From the NCBI RefSeq assembly GCF_012516375.2, contig NZ_CP051204.2, positions 4,588,001-4,652,000 on the forward strand: DNA of 64,000 bases. Direction: 5' to 3'. The first letter of the stretch is position 1, and each line of letters begins with the position of its first letter. A program made the translations under genes and the position numbers. Below, in pieces: positions 1-8,146 of the stretch. The notes beneath the pieces are model-generated. The model was not told the origin of the DNA and ran no database searches. It saw nothing but the letters and a program-made list of their open reading frames with translations. This DNA is from Chitinophaga oryzae. GTDB lineage: Bacteria; Bacteroidota; Bacteroidia; Chitinophagales; Chitinophagaceae.

Positions 1-384
1 CGGGCCTTCCTGCAGGATATATTTTTCACCGGGTCTGATGTAGTCGTAACATACTTCCAGCCCGGTACCGGCGACAGTGAGCAAACGTATATTATCTATT
101 TCCTGCTGGCTAATTGAGGCAATCCGGTTGTTAAACTTAACGTAGTGGCATATCCCTTCCACCTGTATACTGGTCGTATACTGAAGAGGATCTTCCAGAT
201 ATACAAATACATAAGAAGGAAACAATGGAAGTTCCACCGTTTTAAACCGGTCTTTCCACTTATGCCTTTCTTTTTTAAGGGGCAGATAATTTTCGATACT
301 GCATCTGGACAGTTGTTCAGCTACTTTTTTTTCCTGCCTTGATCTGGTATAGATCAGGTACCAAGAAGGTGTGAACTGGGACAT
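1..384 (-). CDS. UpxY/NusG-like transcription antiterminator, N-terminal part (cut by window edge)
   Basis: The reverse strand reads from an ATG at 384-382 for 128 codons without a stop and leaves the window at base 1. The peptide begins MSQFTPSWYLIYTRSRQEKK and continues with KWKDRFKTVELPLFPSYVFV, the pattern of the NusG N-terminal (NGN) domain: WYxxxTxxRxEKKV, then a PLFPxYVFV strand. Length to the edge fits NGN plus the start of a KOW linker. In Bacteroidota, stand-alone NusG paralogues of this type (UpxY family) are usually the first gene of capsule or exopolysaccharide operons and stop premature termination in them. I infer such an operon to the left. The housekeeping NusG is normally beside secE/rplK, which cannot be checked here. 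Confidence 0.8.
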   Translation of the reverse strand, partial: MSQFTPSWYLIYTRSRQEKKVAEQLSRCSIENYLPLKKERHKWKDRFKTVELPLFPSYVFVYLEDPLQYTTSIQVEGICHYVKFNNRIASISQQEIDNIRLLTVAGTGLEVCYDYIRPGEKYILQEGP

Positions 385-1367
385 AGGTGCTGCTGTGTTT
401 ATTATGAGGTAACGTTTGGTACTTAAATGGTCATTTGAAATGCTCAACGTTTCTGGTGGGGTAAACGGTGTTACAATGCTTATTCATCAAGGGGTATGAT
501 GGCAAAACAAGTGTGCGGCAGTTTATACTCTGTTCCCTGCGGTATAACATAACCAGCGGCAACTAAATTTGTTTAGGATTACTAATTAAAATATATTCCA
601 CCAGGCCGTGAAGATGGAAAATATTTCAGAAAATATGATAACAGTATTAAAGCTGATTTTGGCATATTCGGTTCGCTCCCGCAACTGGCAGCTACCAGTA
701 CTCCGGCACATAGCATACAACAGCCATAGTCTTAAACCCGAAAGGGCAGAGCTATCGCTACTTTCACTTACATATTCTGTAGTGAGTTAAAAAAAATCAA
801 AGACGCCGTAACAAACACATCAATAAATGTTGTTTGTTACAACATCAAGTTATGAAGGAATAATAAAAAGTATTGGGCAAAACAAGCACCCTAAGGTCTC
901 CAGACTAGCCAACTAAACTAAAACGGGGCTCTACTGGCATTTTACTATTCGCTAACAAACATCCAACGGTTATTTCTTAGGCACTAAAATTAGTTTTTTG
1001 TTTAGAATTAAAAAAATTAAATCGGAAATTTCTCATTTAGTTAACCCATAACGCACGCTGGTATTAAAAAGCGACTGAATGTCAATTGAAAATTGTACCC
1101 GCACAGGCATGAGATAAAAAGTGTTGCCTGGACACCTTCGGGAAACCGTTCCGCTAAAAAGGTGCCATACCTGCTGCACAGAAGAATGCACCGGAATTCA
1201 GGGGAAGTGGATTTTTAAGTCATCGAAGCTGTTGGATGAAACCGAGGCATCCGAAAGTGGCGGAATCAATTTTCATAAAACGTAAAAGCAGGCAGCAGTC
1301 TGATGAAGCGCAAGAGCTGAGCGCGCAGTTTTTGTATATTCGCGGTTCATTTTTTGTTCGTTTCACA
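385..1367. other. AT-rich intergenic stretch between divergent genes
   Basis: About 980 bases separate the UpxY-like gene (reverse) from the metallophosphoesterase (forward). The stretch is AT-rich. It has a short open frame at 608-790 with no recognisable protein and no clear start signal, which I do not accept as a gene. A TAAATTTG box lies at 564-571 and TATATTCG at 1335-1342; the latter is 26 bases before the phosphoesterase ATG and is the better promoter candidate. Long untranslated leaders are known upstream of UpxY-controlled operons, but nothing here proves one. Confidence 0.4.
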
Positions 1368-2216
1368 ATGAGACTTGCCATATTCGCCGACGTTCACGGC
1401 AAACTGTTGTTACCCTTTAAGCTGGTAGACTGCTACCAGCAACAAACCGGTCAAACGATTGACTTCATACTGCAGTGTGGTGACATGGGCGCCTATCCGG
1501 ATATACACCGGCTCGACAAAGCCACTATTAAACACGCCCGGGAAAACCGCGACGAGCTGGGATTTCACGATAATTTTATCCACGAGAACAAAGATATCAG
1601 GCGATTACTGGAGCGCCTTAATATAGATATGATCTGTGTGCGGGGCAATCATGAAGACCATGACTTCCTGGATCGGCTGGAGCAGGCAAACCCGGCGTTG
1701 CCTCGTTTCCCGATAGATGTTTATAAGCGGATATTCGTGTGCCGTTCCGGCGTGAGACAGGAACTCCGGAAGGGCCAGGAAGTCGTATACCTGGCGGGCA
1801 TCGGCCGTATCGGCGATGCCAAAGGAAGAACGGACCCACGTTTCATCCAGGAATACGAGCAGCGTGAAGTAAAGAAGCTGCTGAGGAGCAGCGGCCATAT
1901 CGATGTGCTTATTACCCACGACAAAGACGACAGCAGTCAACGTGGTTATGGCATGAAGGCTATCCGCGATGTGCTGGACAACGTACCCGTACGCTATCAC
2001 TTTTACGGGCATACGGGAGAACCGTTCCGGCAGGAAACAGATGTCAACGGCATCACGCAATCGATGAAAGTCAGCGAGCTGGAGTTTGGCCCCGGCGGCA
2101 TCCTGCCGGAAGGGTGTATGCTGGTCCTGGACCATCGCCCGGATGGAGACAGTACGCTGGAAGTTGTCCCCCGGCGCCTCACCAACCAGCTGACCCGGTA
2201 CAACTGGAAAGATTGA
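1368..2216 (+). CDS. calcineurin-like metallophosphoesterase
   Basis: A 282-residue cytosolic phosphoesterase of the Metallophos family. I start it at ATG 1368 because the peptide then opens MRLAIFADVHGK, the usual first strand with the DxH metal motif. The open frame continues 44 codons upstream, but that part has no family character. Further metal-binding motifs follow in order: CGDMG (GD), GNHEDHD (GNHE) near residue 90, ITHDKDD and YGHTGEP (GHT). The set is complete for a two-metal phosphoesterase; the substrate cannot be told. A TATATTCG element at 1335-1342 would place the transcript start about 20 bases before this ATG, which supports the shorter start. It stands alone. Confidence 0.85.
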   Translation: MRLAIFADVHGKLLLPFKLVDCYQQQTGQTIDFILQCGDMGAYPDIHRLDKATIKHARENRDELGFHDNFIHENKDIRRLLERLNIDMICVRGNHEDHDFLDRLEQANPALPRFPIDVYKRIFVCRSGVRQELRKGQEVVYLAGIGRIGDAKGRTDPRFIQEYEQREVKKLLRSSGHIDVLITHDKDDSSQRGYGMKAIRDVLDNVPVRYHFYGHTGEPFRQETDVNGITQSMKVSELEFGPGGILPEGCMLVLDHRPDGDSTLEVVPRRLTNQLTRYNWKD

Positions 2217-2362
2217 TGGCAGCCGGCCTGCTGTCGTCCTGGTAATGCAGCAGGAACAAAGATTTCGATCCTATATTCTCAGAAATATATTATAATTTAC
2301 AAAAATTCGATAAATTAGCATTCATTGTATGGAGACACCCTACAAAATTTTGAGCAAACAAT

Positions 2363-3235
2363 ATGCAGGAGCAAAAAGGGAAACATCAGGCCTTACAAAA
2401 TGATGAGCTGGGAATAATGGTCCGCTCAAACAACAATCCTTATCCCTCAGCTGATATTCAGGAAAAAATCCTGCAGCCCCGCAAATTATCGTCTTATTTT
2501 ATTGTATTAATTGAAAGCGGGTCAATTACGTACAATTTGGACCTGCAGGACTTTACACTTACCGACGGACACCTGCTTTTTGCGATGCCCAATCAGATTT
2601 TTATACCCCCTGCCAAAACAGGCAATCTTAAATATTTTAAGCTGCTGTTTGATGAAAGCACATTAGCATTATTGCCACAACAATTTCCCTTTTTAGTTAA
2701 CCCTTCAAACGCACAAACCATTATTCTTGACAGTATCGCAAAAGAAAGAGTAATAAGCGTTTTTGGCATTTTAGATCAGATGCTGCTCTCTGAGCACCAT
2801 GAGACCGATACTGAAATAATATTGGCTTATCTGAACTTATTGCTGTCAGAGTTTAACAGCGCCTATTTTAAAAGCAAAGAGCCCGTCAGTGTTTTAAACA
2901 ATAACCTTTCAAAGTTTGCCGAGTTCAAATTAGTCGTGGAAACACATCTTACGGAGCAACCTTCGATCAACGCGATTGCAGAAAAGCTGGCTTTATCTGC
3001 CAACAGTTTATATCGGATTGTTAAAGAGTACACCGGAACATCGCCCAAAGATTATTTTATTAACCGTTTGATGGCGGAAGCTCAGCGAAGATTGCGCTAT
3101 TCCAATACTTCTGTCAAAGAGCTGGCTTACGAACTGGGTTTTAATGATCCTGATTATTTTTCCAGGCTCTTTAAGAAAAGTACCGGGAAAAGCGCAAGTG
3201 ATTTTTTGCCCAGGCAGGATTTGTCGGGGAAATAA
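2363..3235 (+). CDS. AraC-family transcriptional regulator
   Basis: A 290-residue regulator with an N-terminal sensing region of about 180 residues (cupin-like, with a TDGHLLFAMPNQ turn) and a C-terminal AraC double helix-turn-helix at roughly 190-285. The second helix region carries the family signature ELGFNDPDYFSRLFKKSTG. It is followed after 62 bases by a short-chain dehydrogenase on the same strand, so that gene and the EthD gene beyond are its likely targets. The DNA is more AT-rich than the phosphoesterase before it. The effector is unknown. Confidence 0.88.
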   Translation: MQEQKGKHQALQNDELGIMVRSNNNPYPSADIQEKILQPRKLSSYFIVLIESGSITYNLDLQDFTLTDGHLLFAMPNQIFIPPAKTGNLKYFKLLFDESTLALLPQQFPFLVNPSNAQTIILDSIAKERVISVFGILDQMLLSEHHETDTEIILAYLNLLLSEFNSAYFKSKEPVSVLNNNLSKFAEFKLVVETHLTEQPSINAIAEKLALSANSLYRIVKEYTGTSPKDYFINRLMAEAQRRLRYSNTSVKELAYELGFNDPDYFSRLFKKSTGKSASDFLPRQDLSGK

Positions 3236-3251
3236 ATTGAATTGTCCATTT

Positions 3252-3278
3252 CCGCTACTTTTTGGCCCGCTACTTTTG
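3252..3278 (+). promoter_or_regulatory. candidate promoter with short direct repeat before the SDR gene
   Basis: TACTTTTG at 3271-3278 matches the Bacteroidota -7 consensus TAnnTTTG and lies 19 bases before the ATG at 3298. The block CCGCTACTTTT occurs twice, at 3252-3262 and 3267-3277, a 15-base period. No clear -33 TTG is seen at the usual spacing. The repeat could be an activator site for the preceding AraC regulator; that part is inference. Confidence 0.45.
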
Positions 3279-3297
3279 CGCTATAAAATTCACAGAA

Positions 3298-4035
3298 ATG
3301 AAATTTGCATTAGTAACAGGAGCCAACAAAAGCATTGGCTTTGAAGTCGCGCAGCAACTCGCTCAAAAAGGAATCTATGTTTACCTCGGCAGCCGCAGTG
3401 TAGAAAATGGTAAAGAAGCACTTGACAAACTAAAAGCAAAGGGGTTAAACAATGCAGAAGTTATCCGGCTTGACGTCACAAATGATGAATCCGTCGCTAA
3501 CGCCCGTAAAGAAATAGGTAAGAAAACGAAAGTATTGGACATCCTTATTAATAATGCGGGTGTCTATGGGGGTTATCCGCAAACTGCGCTCGACGCCGCT
3601 ATCGACCAGTTTAAAGCTGCCTACGACACAAATGTTTACGGTGTGGTGCGGGTTACACAGGCATTTATCGATTTATTAAAAGCATCTTCAGCGCCCCGTA
3701 TTGTAAATGTAAGTTCAAGCCAGGGCTCCATCACCCTGCACAGCGATCCTGCATATAAGTACTACGACTACAAAGGCGCAGTATATCTTTCTTCAAAATC
3801 GGCCCTGAATATGTACACGGTGGTTTTGGCGTATGAATTGAAAAATACCGGCTTCAAAATAAATGCTGTTTGCCCGGGATATACAAAAACAGATTTCAAC
3901 GGCCATCGTGGGCCGGGATCTGTTAAAGATGCCGGAACGCGGATCGTAAAATATGCGTTGATTGACAATGATGGTCCTACAGGGAAGTTTTTCAGTGAAG
4001 AAAATAATCCTGCAACCGGAGAAATACCCTGGTAA
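3298..4035 (+). CDS. short-chain dehydrogenase/reductase (classical SDR)
   Basis: A 245-residue Rossmann-fold oxidoreductase. The cofactor loop TGANKSIG is at residues 7-14, the NNAG motif near residue 85, a serine-containing VNVSSSQGS strand follows, and the catalytic Tyr/Lys pair is in YLSSK near residue 163, then a CPGYTKTDF loop. I use ATG 3298; an earlier in-frame ATG at 3262 lies upstream of the promoter box and would add 12 residues before the first strand. It follows the AraC gene and precedes an EthD-type protein, a likely co-regulated set. Substrate unknown. Confidence 0.87.
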   Translation: MKFALVTGANKSIGFEVAQQLAQKGIYVYLGSRSVENGKEALDKLKAKGLNNAEVIRLDVTNDESVANARKEIGKKTKVLDILINNAGVYGGYPQTALDAAIDQFKAAYDTNVYGVVRVTQAFIDLLKASSAPRIVNVSSSQGSITLHSDPAYKYYDYKGAVYLSSKSALNMYTVVLAYELKNTGFKINAVCPGYTKTDFNGHRGPGSVKDAGTRIVKYALIDNDGPTGKFFSEENNPATGEIPW

Positions 4036-4140
4036 CGAAGATGAAAAACCAGTCGCAGCATTAGGATAATTTGCAAGCGCGCTGCTGCTAACAGCAGCAA
4101 TTGACAGCTAAATTATTTTGTAACTAAAAGATAACTAATC

Positions 4141-4569
4141 ATGAAATTTAAACTGATTTTATCGTTATTGCTTTTAAGCAGTTATTTTGTTGCACTTAGC
4201 CAGGAAAAGCAACCTGAAAAGTCCTCAAAACACAACATCACTGCCACTGAAAAGGGTTTGATTAAGATATCCATTCTGTATCCCTATGCAGAAGGTAAAA
4301 ACTTCAATATGGAGTATTATGCGGCTAAACACATGCCCATGGTGGCAGGCTTTCTAGGATCAAACCTGGTTAAATACACCATTGAAAAGGGGCTTTCCAG
4401 CGGCATTCCTGACCAACCTTTACCATTTATGGCTATCGGTTCATTTTATGTAAAAAGCCTGAGTGAATACCAGGCAGCTATCGCACCAAACAGGGATGCG
4501 ATCCGCGCAGACTTTACCAACTACACAAATGTAACCCCTGTCATTTTTGTGAGCGAGGTAGTGCAATGA
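4141..4569 (+). CDS. exported EthD-family protein
   Basis: A 142-residue protein with a clear signal peptide (LLLLSSYFVALSQ, cleavage near residue 20) followed by an EthD-type ferredoxin-like dimeric alpha/beta domain. Family features are IKISILYPYAEGKNFNMEYY near the start of the mature part, then KHMPMVAGFLG, and a NYTNVTPVIFVSEV end. EthD proteins are small barrels of uncertain function associated with ether degradation and other oxidations; most are cytosolic, so the signal peptide is unusual. It lies 105 bases after the SDR gene on the same strand and ends before a strong hairpin. Confidence 0.78.
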   Translation: MKFKLILSLLLLSSYFVALSQEKQPEKSSKHNITATEKGLIKISILYPYAEGKNFNMEYYAAKHMPMVAGFLGSNLVKYTIEKGLSSGIPDQPLPFMAIGSFYVKSLSEYQAAIAPNRDAIRADFTNYTNVTPVIFVSEVVQ

Positions 4570-4574
4570 ACTGA

Positions 4575-4620
4575 TATTTCATGATAAAGCCCGCGTAGTT
4601 GCGGGCTTTGTCATGAAATA
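4575..4620. terminator. bidirectional hairpin terminator between convergent genes
   Basis: Arms TATTTCATGA at 4575-4584 and TCATGAAATA at 4611-4620 enclose AAAGCCCGC (4586-4594) and GCGGGCTTT (4601-4609) around a 6-base loop. The one T/G position between the two arm segments can form a wobble pair, giving a 20-bp stem. It sits exactly between the convergent EthD gene and the secreted-protein gene ending at 4635. Confidence 0.8.
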
Positions 4621-4634
4621 TAATGTCGCTCTTA

Positions 4635-5657
4635 TCAGGGATTTATTTTATACGCCGGGAATGCCTGGAAATCAGCAAAAAAAACCGACTGGTACACCTT
4701 GTGTCCTTGCGGGTCAATAATATAAGGAAGCAGCCAGTTTTTATTATTTTCATCAGGGAAGTACATTGCAAAGAAAGTACGGTCTATATTGGGATCAGCG
4801 TAGAAAACGTGGCTAGCAGCTCTTACTCCTGCCGGAGGGGTTGGCGTGTCCCGTACCCGCTTGCTGTATGCATAAAAAGCAGTACCTGTTTTTTCCCAGG
4901 TGGTTTCATCCTGCGGATACATAGAAAAAAGTACAGCAGTTCTGTTTGCCTTTTTCACATACCTGTATACAGGCACCGTTCCGGCTTGCTGCTGGGTAAA
5001 AACATAAAATTCTTTTCTAAGGCCATAATATCCGGTGGTTACCTGTTTATCATTCAAAGGCTGGCCGGGAGCACGCGTTGGGTCGACATACAGATCATAT
5101 AACTTGCCGTCTTCTGTGATTGTTATATACACGGGAGCCAATGAAGTATTCGCAAAAGCCGCCGGCGGATCAATAAATTCCATGTTACCACCGGGCAGGA
5201 TAGATAACCTGTACCCGTGCATTTTCCGTCTGAATATTTCCTCTGGTGATACTATCGCATTTTCAACACCATAACTGTTAAGGCTATAATTGGTAATAGC
5301 CTGTGGTGAATACGACCTTATCCTTAGCGATATCCTTCCGGTCATTTTATTTGCCGGCAATGTAGCGTCTATATAATCTGCAATTCCGGCAGAGGAAGTT
5401 GCTGTGTATGTTTTTGCCGGTCCAACCACCAATGTTTCTGTCGAACTAATATATACCACATCTACAACAATCGTATTAAACATGTTATCTGATACATAGG
5501 ACAGGTTGTAAGTCGCCTTAAAGGCAGTAGCCTTTGAAGGATCAACTACCAGGTTTTTATTTTGATTGGCGGGTATACTAAAAACTTGTATAAAGAACGA
5601 GGCTCTTACATGTAAAGCCATCATGCAAATTGCTGCAAACATTAAAAGTTTCTTCAT
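4635..5657 (-). CDS. secreted protein of unknown function
   Basis: A 340-residue protein with an N-terminal signal peptide (MKKLLMFAAICMMALHVRA). The mature part is rich in Ser, Thr, Tyr and Asn and looks mostly beta-stranded, with an early region (VSDNMFNTIVVDVVYISST) that resembles a beta-sandwich. No catalytic motif or known family was recognised. The start is 4 bases after the stop of a small lipoprotein gene, so the two form an operon. DNA is AT-rich compared with the flanking SDR genes. Confidence 0.7.
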   Translation of the reverse strand: MKKLLMFAAICMMALHVRASFFIQVFSIPANQNKNLVVDPSKATAFKATYNLSYVSDNMFNTIVVDVVYISSTETLVVGPAKTYTATSSAGIADYIDATLPANKMTGRISLRIRSYSPQAITNYSLNSYGVENAIVSPEEIFRRKMHGYRLSILPGGNMEFIDPPAAFANTSLAPVYITITEDGKLYDLYVDPTRAPGQPLNDKQVTTGYYGLRKEFYVFTQQQAGTVPVYRYVKKANRTAVLFSMYPQDETTWEKTGTAFYAYSKRVRDTPTPPAGVRAASHVFYADPNIDRTFFAMYFPDENNKNWLLPYIIDPQGHKVYQSVFFADFQAFPAYKINP

Positions 5658-5661
5658 GGCC

Positions 5662-5946
5662 TTAGTTTTTATTTTCCTCGTAGTCAGTTAAAGCATCATC
5701 GTAGCTAACCACATTGATGTGATAGATGGAAAAGAAACCATTTTTCTTGTCATAGCCTACGTCACTATCGTTTAGCTGGTATTTTTTAACGATAAACGAC
5801 CGTATGGCTTCTGCTTCAGTGTCAATTTGCGATTTTTCAGCTGCCGGTCGTACAGGTGCTTCTGTGGTGGATTTTTTACAGCCGAGTGCACATAGCAATG
5901 CCAGGGCACCGGCTATTACCGGATTAAACATCTTTGTATAGTTCAT
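5662..5946 (-). CDS. small lipoprotein of unknown function
   Basis: A 94-residue protein. The first 24 residues form a lipoprotein leader with lipobox LCALGC followed by KK, so the mature product is anchored by its cysteine; the KK right after Cys is unlike the acidic export signal described for surface lipoproteins. The remaining ~70 residues are charged, with EAEAIRSFIVKKYQL and a Tyr/Asp-rich end. No family recognised. It is the first gene of a two-gene operon with the secreted protein ending at 4635. Confidence 0.65.
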   Translation of the reverse strand: MNYTKMFNPVIAGALALLCALGCKKSTTEAPVRPAAEKSQIDTEAEAIRSFIVKKYQLNDSDVGYDKKNGFFSIYHINVVSYDDALTDYEENKN

Positions 5947-6349
5947 TATGAGGGTGGTTTGTTTATATATCTAAATGCCGGAGGTAGGATGGGTTTTACA
6001 TGGGTTCCTGAACTTCAGCGGGTTAAAAAATACTGATAAGGCAAAAGTACCTCATGCCTATCTTCCCGAATAGTATAAAAGCGACTTTTTTCCTGGTAGG
6101 CGTCTGCTATTCCGGATATGATTTGCGTAAATTATCTGCCATATGGAAAATACTCACATTTTGGCATAGTCCCGCCGCAGGGCAAGTCTGTAAAACAGGC
6201 ATCGCCAGCCCGGAGCGCATCATTACCCTTTGATTTCCTTCCTCAAAAACCGGACTTTTGAACAAAGCATATTCGGACTTCTGAACAAAGTCGCCCATTC
6301 TACGGCAACGTAATTTTGTTTCATCATCAACAATTAAAAAATCACCGAC
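5947..6349. other. intergenic control region between divergent genes, with 17-bp direct repeats and a -7 box
   Basis: The 400-base gap holds a direct repeat upstream of the SDR gene: CGGACTTTTGAACAAAG at 6251-6267 and CGGACTTCTGAACAAAG at 6274-6290 (16 of 17 identical, 23-base period). TAATTTTG at 6311-6318 matches the -7 consensus and lies 31 bases before the ATG at 6350. The second repeat ends about 20 bases before that box, over the expected -33 position. This is the geometry of a class II AraC activator site; an AraC gene closes the same gene cluster. The rest of the gap shows nothing clear. Confidence 0.5.
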
Positions 6350-7342
6350 ATGAAACAAAACAATTACCAGGGCGCATTGCAAACCCCTTTACATTCCGGC
6401 TTCAATGCCGCATCCACAACCGCAGACGTTATTAAGGGCATTGACCTTACCGGGAAAATCGCCATCGTGACCGGCGGTAATACCGGCATCGGGCTGGAAA
6501 CCACCGGCACTTTGGCGGCAGCCGGGGCTACCGTGATCGTTCCGGCGAGAGACGTCGAAAAGGCGAAACGGAATCTGCAGGGCATTCCGAATGTGGAAAT
6601 CGAGGCGATGGACCTCATGGACCCCGCTTCCATCGACAAATTCGCCGACAGCTTCCTGGCATCGGGCCGGCCGCTGCATCTGCTCATCAACAACGCCGGC
6701 ATTATGTGGGTGCCCCTGCGCAGGGATAGCCGGGGCATCGAGTCCCAACTGGCCACCAATTACCTGGCGCAATTCCAGCTCACGGCCAGGCTGTGGCCTT
6801 CCCTCAAAAAGGCAAATGGCGCGAGGGTGGTCAACGTTTCGTCGCAAGGCCACCAGTTTGCGCCGTTCGATTTTGAAGATCCCAACTTCCTGAGCCGCAA
6901 CTATGAAACACTGCAAAGCTATGGCCAGTCGAAAACCGCGGTAAACCTCTTCACGATGGAACTCGACAACCGGGCCAAAGCCAGCAATATCAGAGCTTAT
7001 TCCCTCCACCCCGGATCTATCGGCGGCACAGAGCTCGGCCGGGAGGCGCCCCTCGAGCTTTTCCAGAAAATGGGCTTCTGCGATGCCGACGGGAACATGC
7101 TGCCGGAAGTACTGGCATCCCTGAAAACCGTTTCCCAGGGCGCTGCCACCACGGTTTGGTGTGCCACCTCACCCCTGCTCAACCAAATCGGCGGCGTGTA
7201 TTGCGAGGATGCCGACGTCGCCGCACTGGCAACCGGCGAATTCGCCTCCGGAGGCGTGAAGCCTTACTCCCTCGACGAATCCGGCGCCAAACGCTTATGG
7301 ACGCTCACCGAAGAAATGATCGGCCACAAATTCAATTGCTAA
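6350..7342 (+). CDS. SDR-family oxidoreductase (WWOX/retinol-dehydrogenase-like)
   Basis: A 330-residue oxidoreductase, longer than a classical SDR and like the retinol-dehydrogenase-type group. Residues 1-30 are an extension (FNAASTTADVIKGIDLTGK). The cofactor loop TGGNTGIG follows near residue 42, NNAGIM near 115, the VNVSSQGH strand near 163, and the catalytic pair in YGQSK near 192, then HPGSIGG. It starts a three-gene set with a second SDR 17 bases downstream and an AraC regulator, all forward. The substrate is not readable. Confidence 0.87.
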   Translation: MKQNNYQGALQTPLHSGFNAASTTADVIKGIDLTGKIAIVTGGNTGIGLETTGTLAAAGATVIVPARDVEKAKRNLQGIPNVEIEAMDLMDPASIDKFADSFLASGRPLHLLINNAGIMWVPLRRDSRGIESQLATNYLAQFQLTARLWPSLKKANGARVVNVSSQGHQFAPFDFEDPNFLSRNYETLQSYGQSKTAVNLFTMELDNRAKASNIRAYSLHPGSIGGTELGREAPLELFQKMGFCDADGNMLPEVLASLKTVSQGAATTVWCATSPLLNQIGGVYCEDADVAALATGEFASGGVKPYSLDESGAKRLWTLTEEMIGHKFNC

Positions 7343-7359
7343 CCTTCAATCCCTGAAAA

Positions 7360-8088
7360 ATGAAAGCATTAACATCAAAAATTGCCGTTGTTACCGGCGG
7401 CAACAGCGGAATCGGATACGCCACGGCAAAAAAACTTTCCGAAAACGGCGCTAAAGTCATTATTACCGGCCGGAGAAAAGAAGCGGTGGAGAACGCTGCG
7501 GCGGAACTGGGCGTGGATTGGGCCTTGGCAGACCAGGCCAGCCTTTCAGACATAAACCGCCTCGTGGCTGAGGTTTCGGAGAACTTCGGCAAGGTCGATA
7601 TCCTGCTCATTAATGCCGGCATCACCAAATTTTCACTGATAGAACATACGTCGGAAGGGCTTTTCGATGAAATGATGGACGTGAATTTCAAAGGCGCCTA
7701 TTTCACGTTAAGCAAATTCATTCCCATCCTGAATGATCATGCCTCCGTCGTGTTTTTATCGTCTACTTCAGCCACTATTTCCCCTCAAAGCGCGTCGGTA
7801 TACGCAGCCGGCAAAGCGGCTATCAATGCCCTTGTGAAAATTGCGGCGCTGGAGCTGGCGCCCCGGAAGATCCGCGTCAACGCCGTGAGCCCGGGGCCTG
7901 TGGCCACAGAGATAATGCGCAAAATCGGGCTGGACAGCCAGCTGGAAGAACAACTGATCGGCTCCATCCCATTATCCCGCTTAGGGAAGCCCGACGAGGT
8001 GGCGGATATGATCTCCTTTCTCTCAGGCAACAACGCAGCCTTTATTACAGGTTCCAATTTCCTGGTAGACGGTGGCCAGTCGGTCTGA
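7360..8088 (+). CDS. classical short-chain dehydrogenase (3-oxoacyl-ACP reductase-like)
   Basis: A 242-residue classical SDR. TGGNSGIG is at residues 13-20, INAGI near 88, the SSTSA serine strand near 130, YAAGK with the catalytic Tyr and Lys near 147, and the SPGPV loop after it. The C-terminal GSNFLVDGGQS is the usual end of FabG-like reductases. The gene begins 17 bases after the preceding SDR, so they are translated from one message. FabG-like sequence does not prove a fatty-acid role. Confidence 0.88.
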   Translation: MKALTSKIAVVTGGNSGIGYATAKKLSENGAKVIITGRRKEAVENAAAELGVDWALADQASLSDINRLVAEVSENFGKVDILLINAGITKFSLIEHTSEGLFDEMMDVNFKGAYFTLSKFIPILNDHASVVFLSSTSATISPQSASVYAAGKAAINALVKIAALELAPRKIRVNAVSPGPVATEIMRKIGLDSQLEEQLIGSIPLSRLGKPDEVADMISFLSGNNAAFITGSNFLVDGGQSV

Positions 8089-8146
8089 CAAAAAAACAAC
8101 GGATTCTTGTTATTTTTAGATGAGCAGATCTGCAAAACCCATAAAC

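Noticed and set aside
608..790. 60-codon open frame in the AT-rich left intergenic region
   Set aside because: No recognisable protein features, no promoter or conserved start, and a composition expected by chance.
1605..2135. 176-codon reverse frame
   Set aside because: Antisense shadow of the metallophosphoesterase, whose motifs are complete.
6107..6382. 91-codon reverse frame across the SDR promoter
   Set aside because: It covers the direct repeats and promoter, and its peptide has no protein character.
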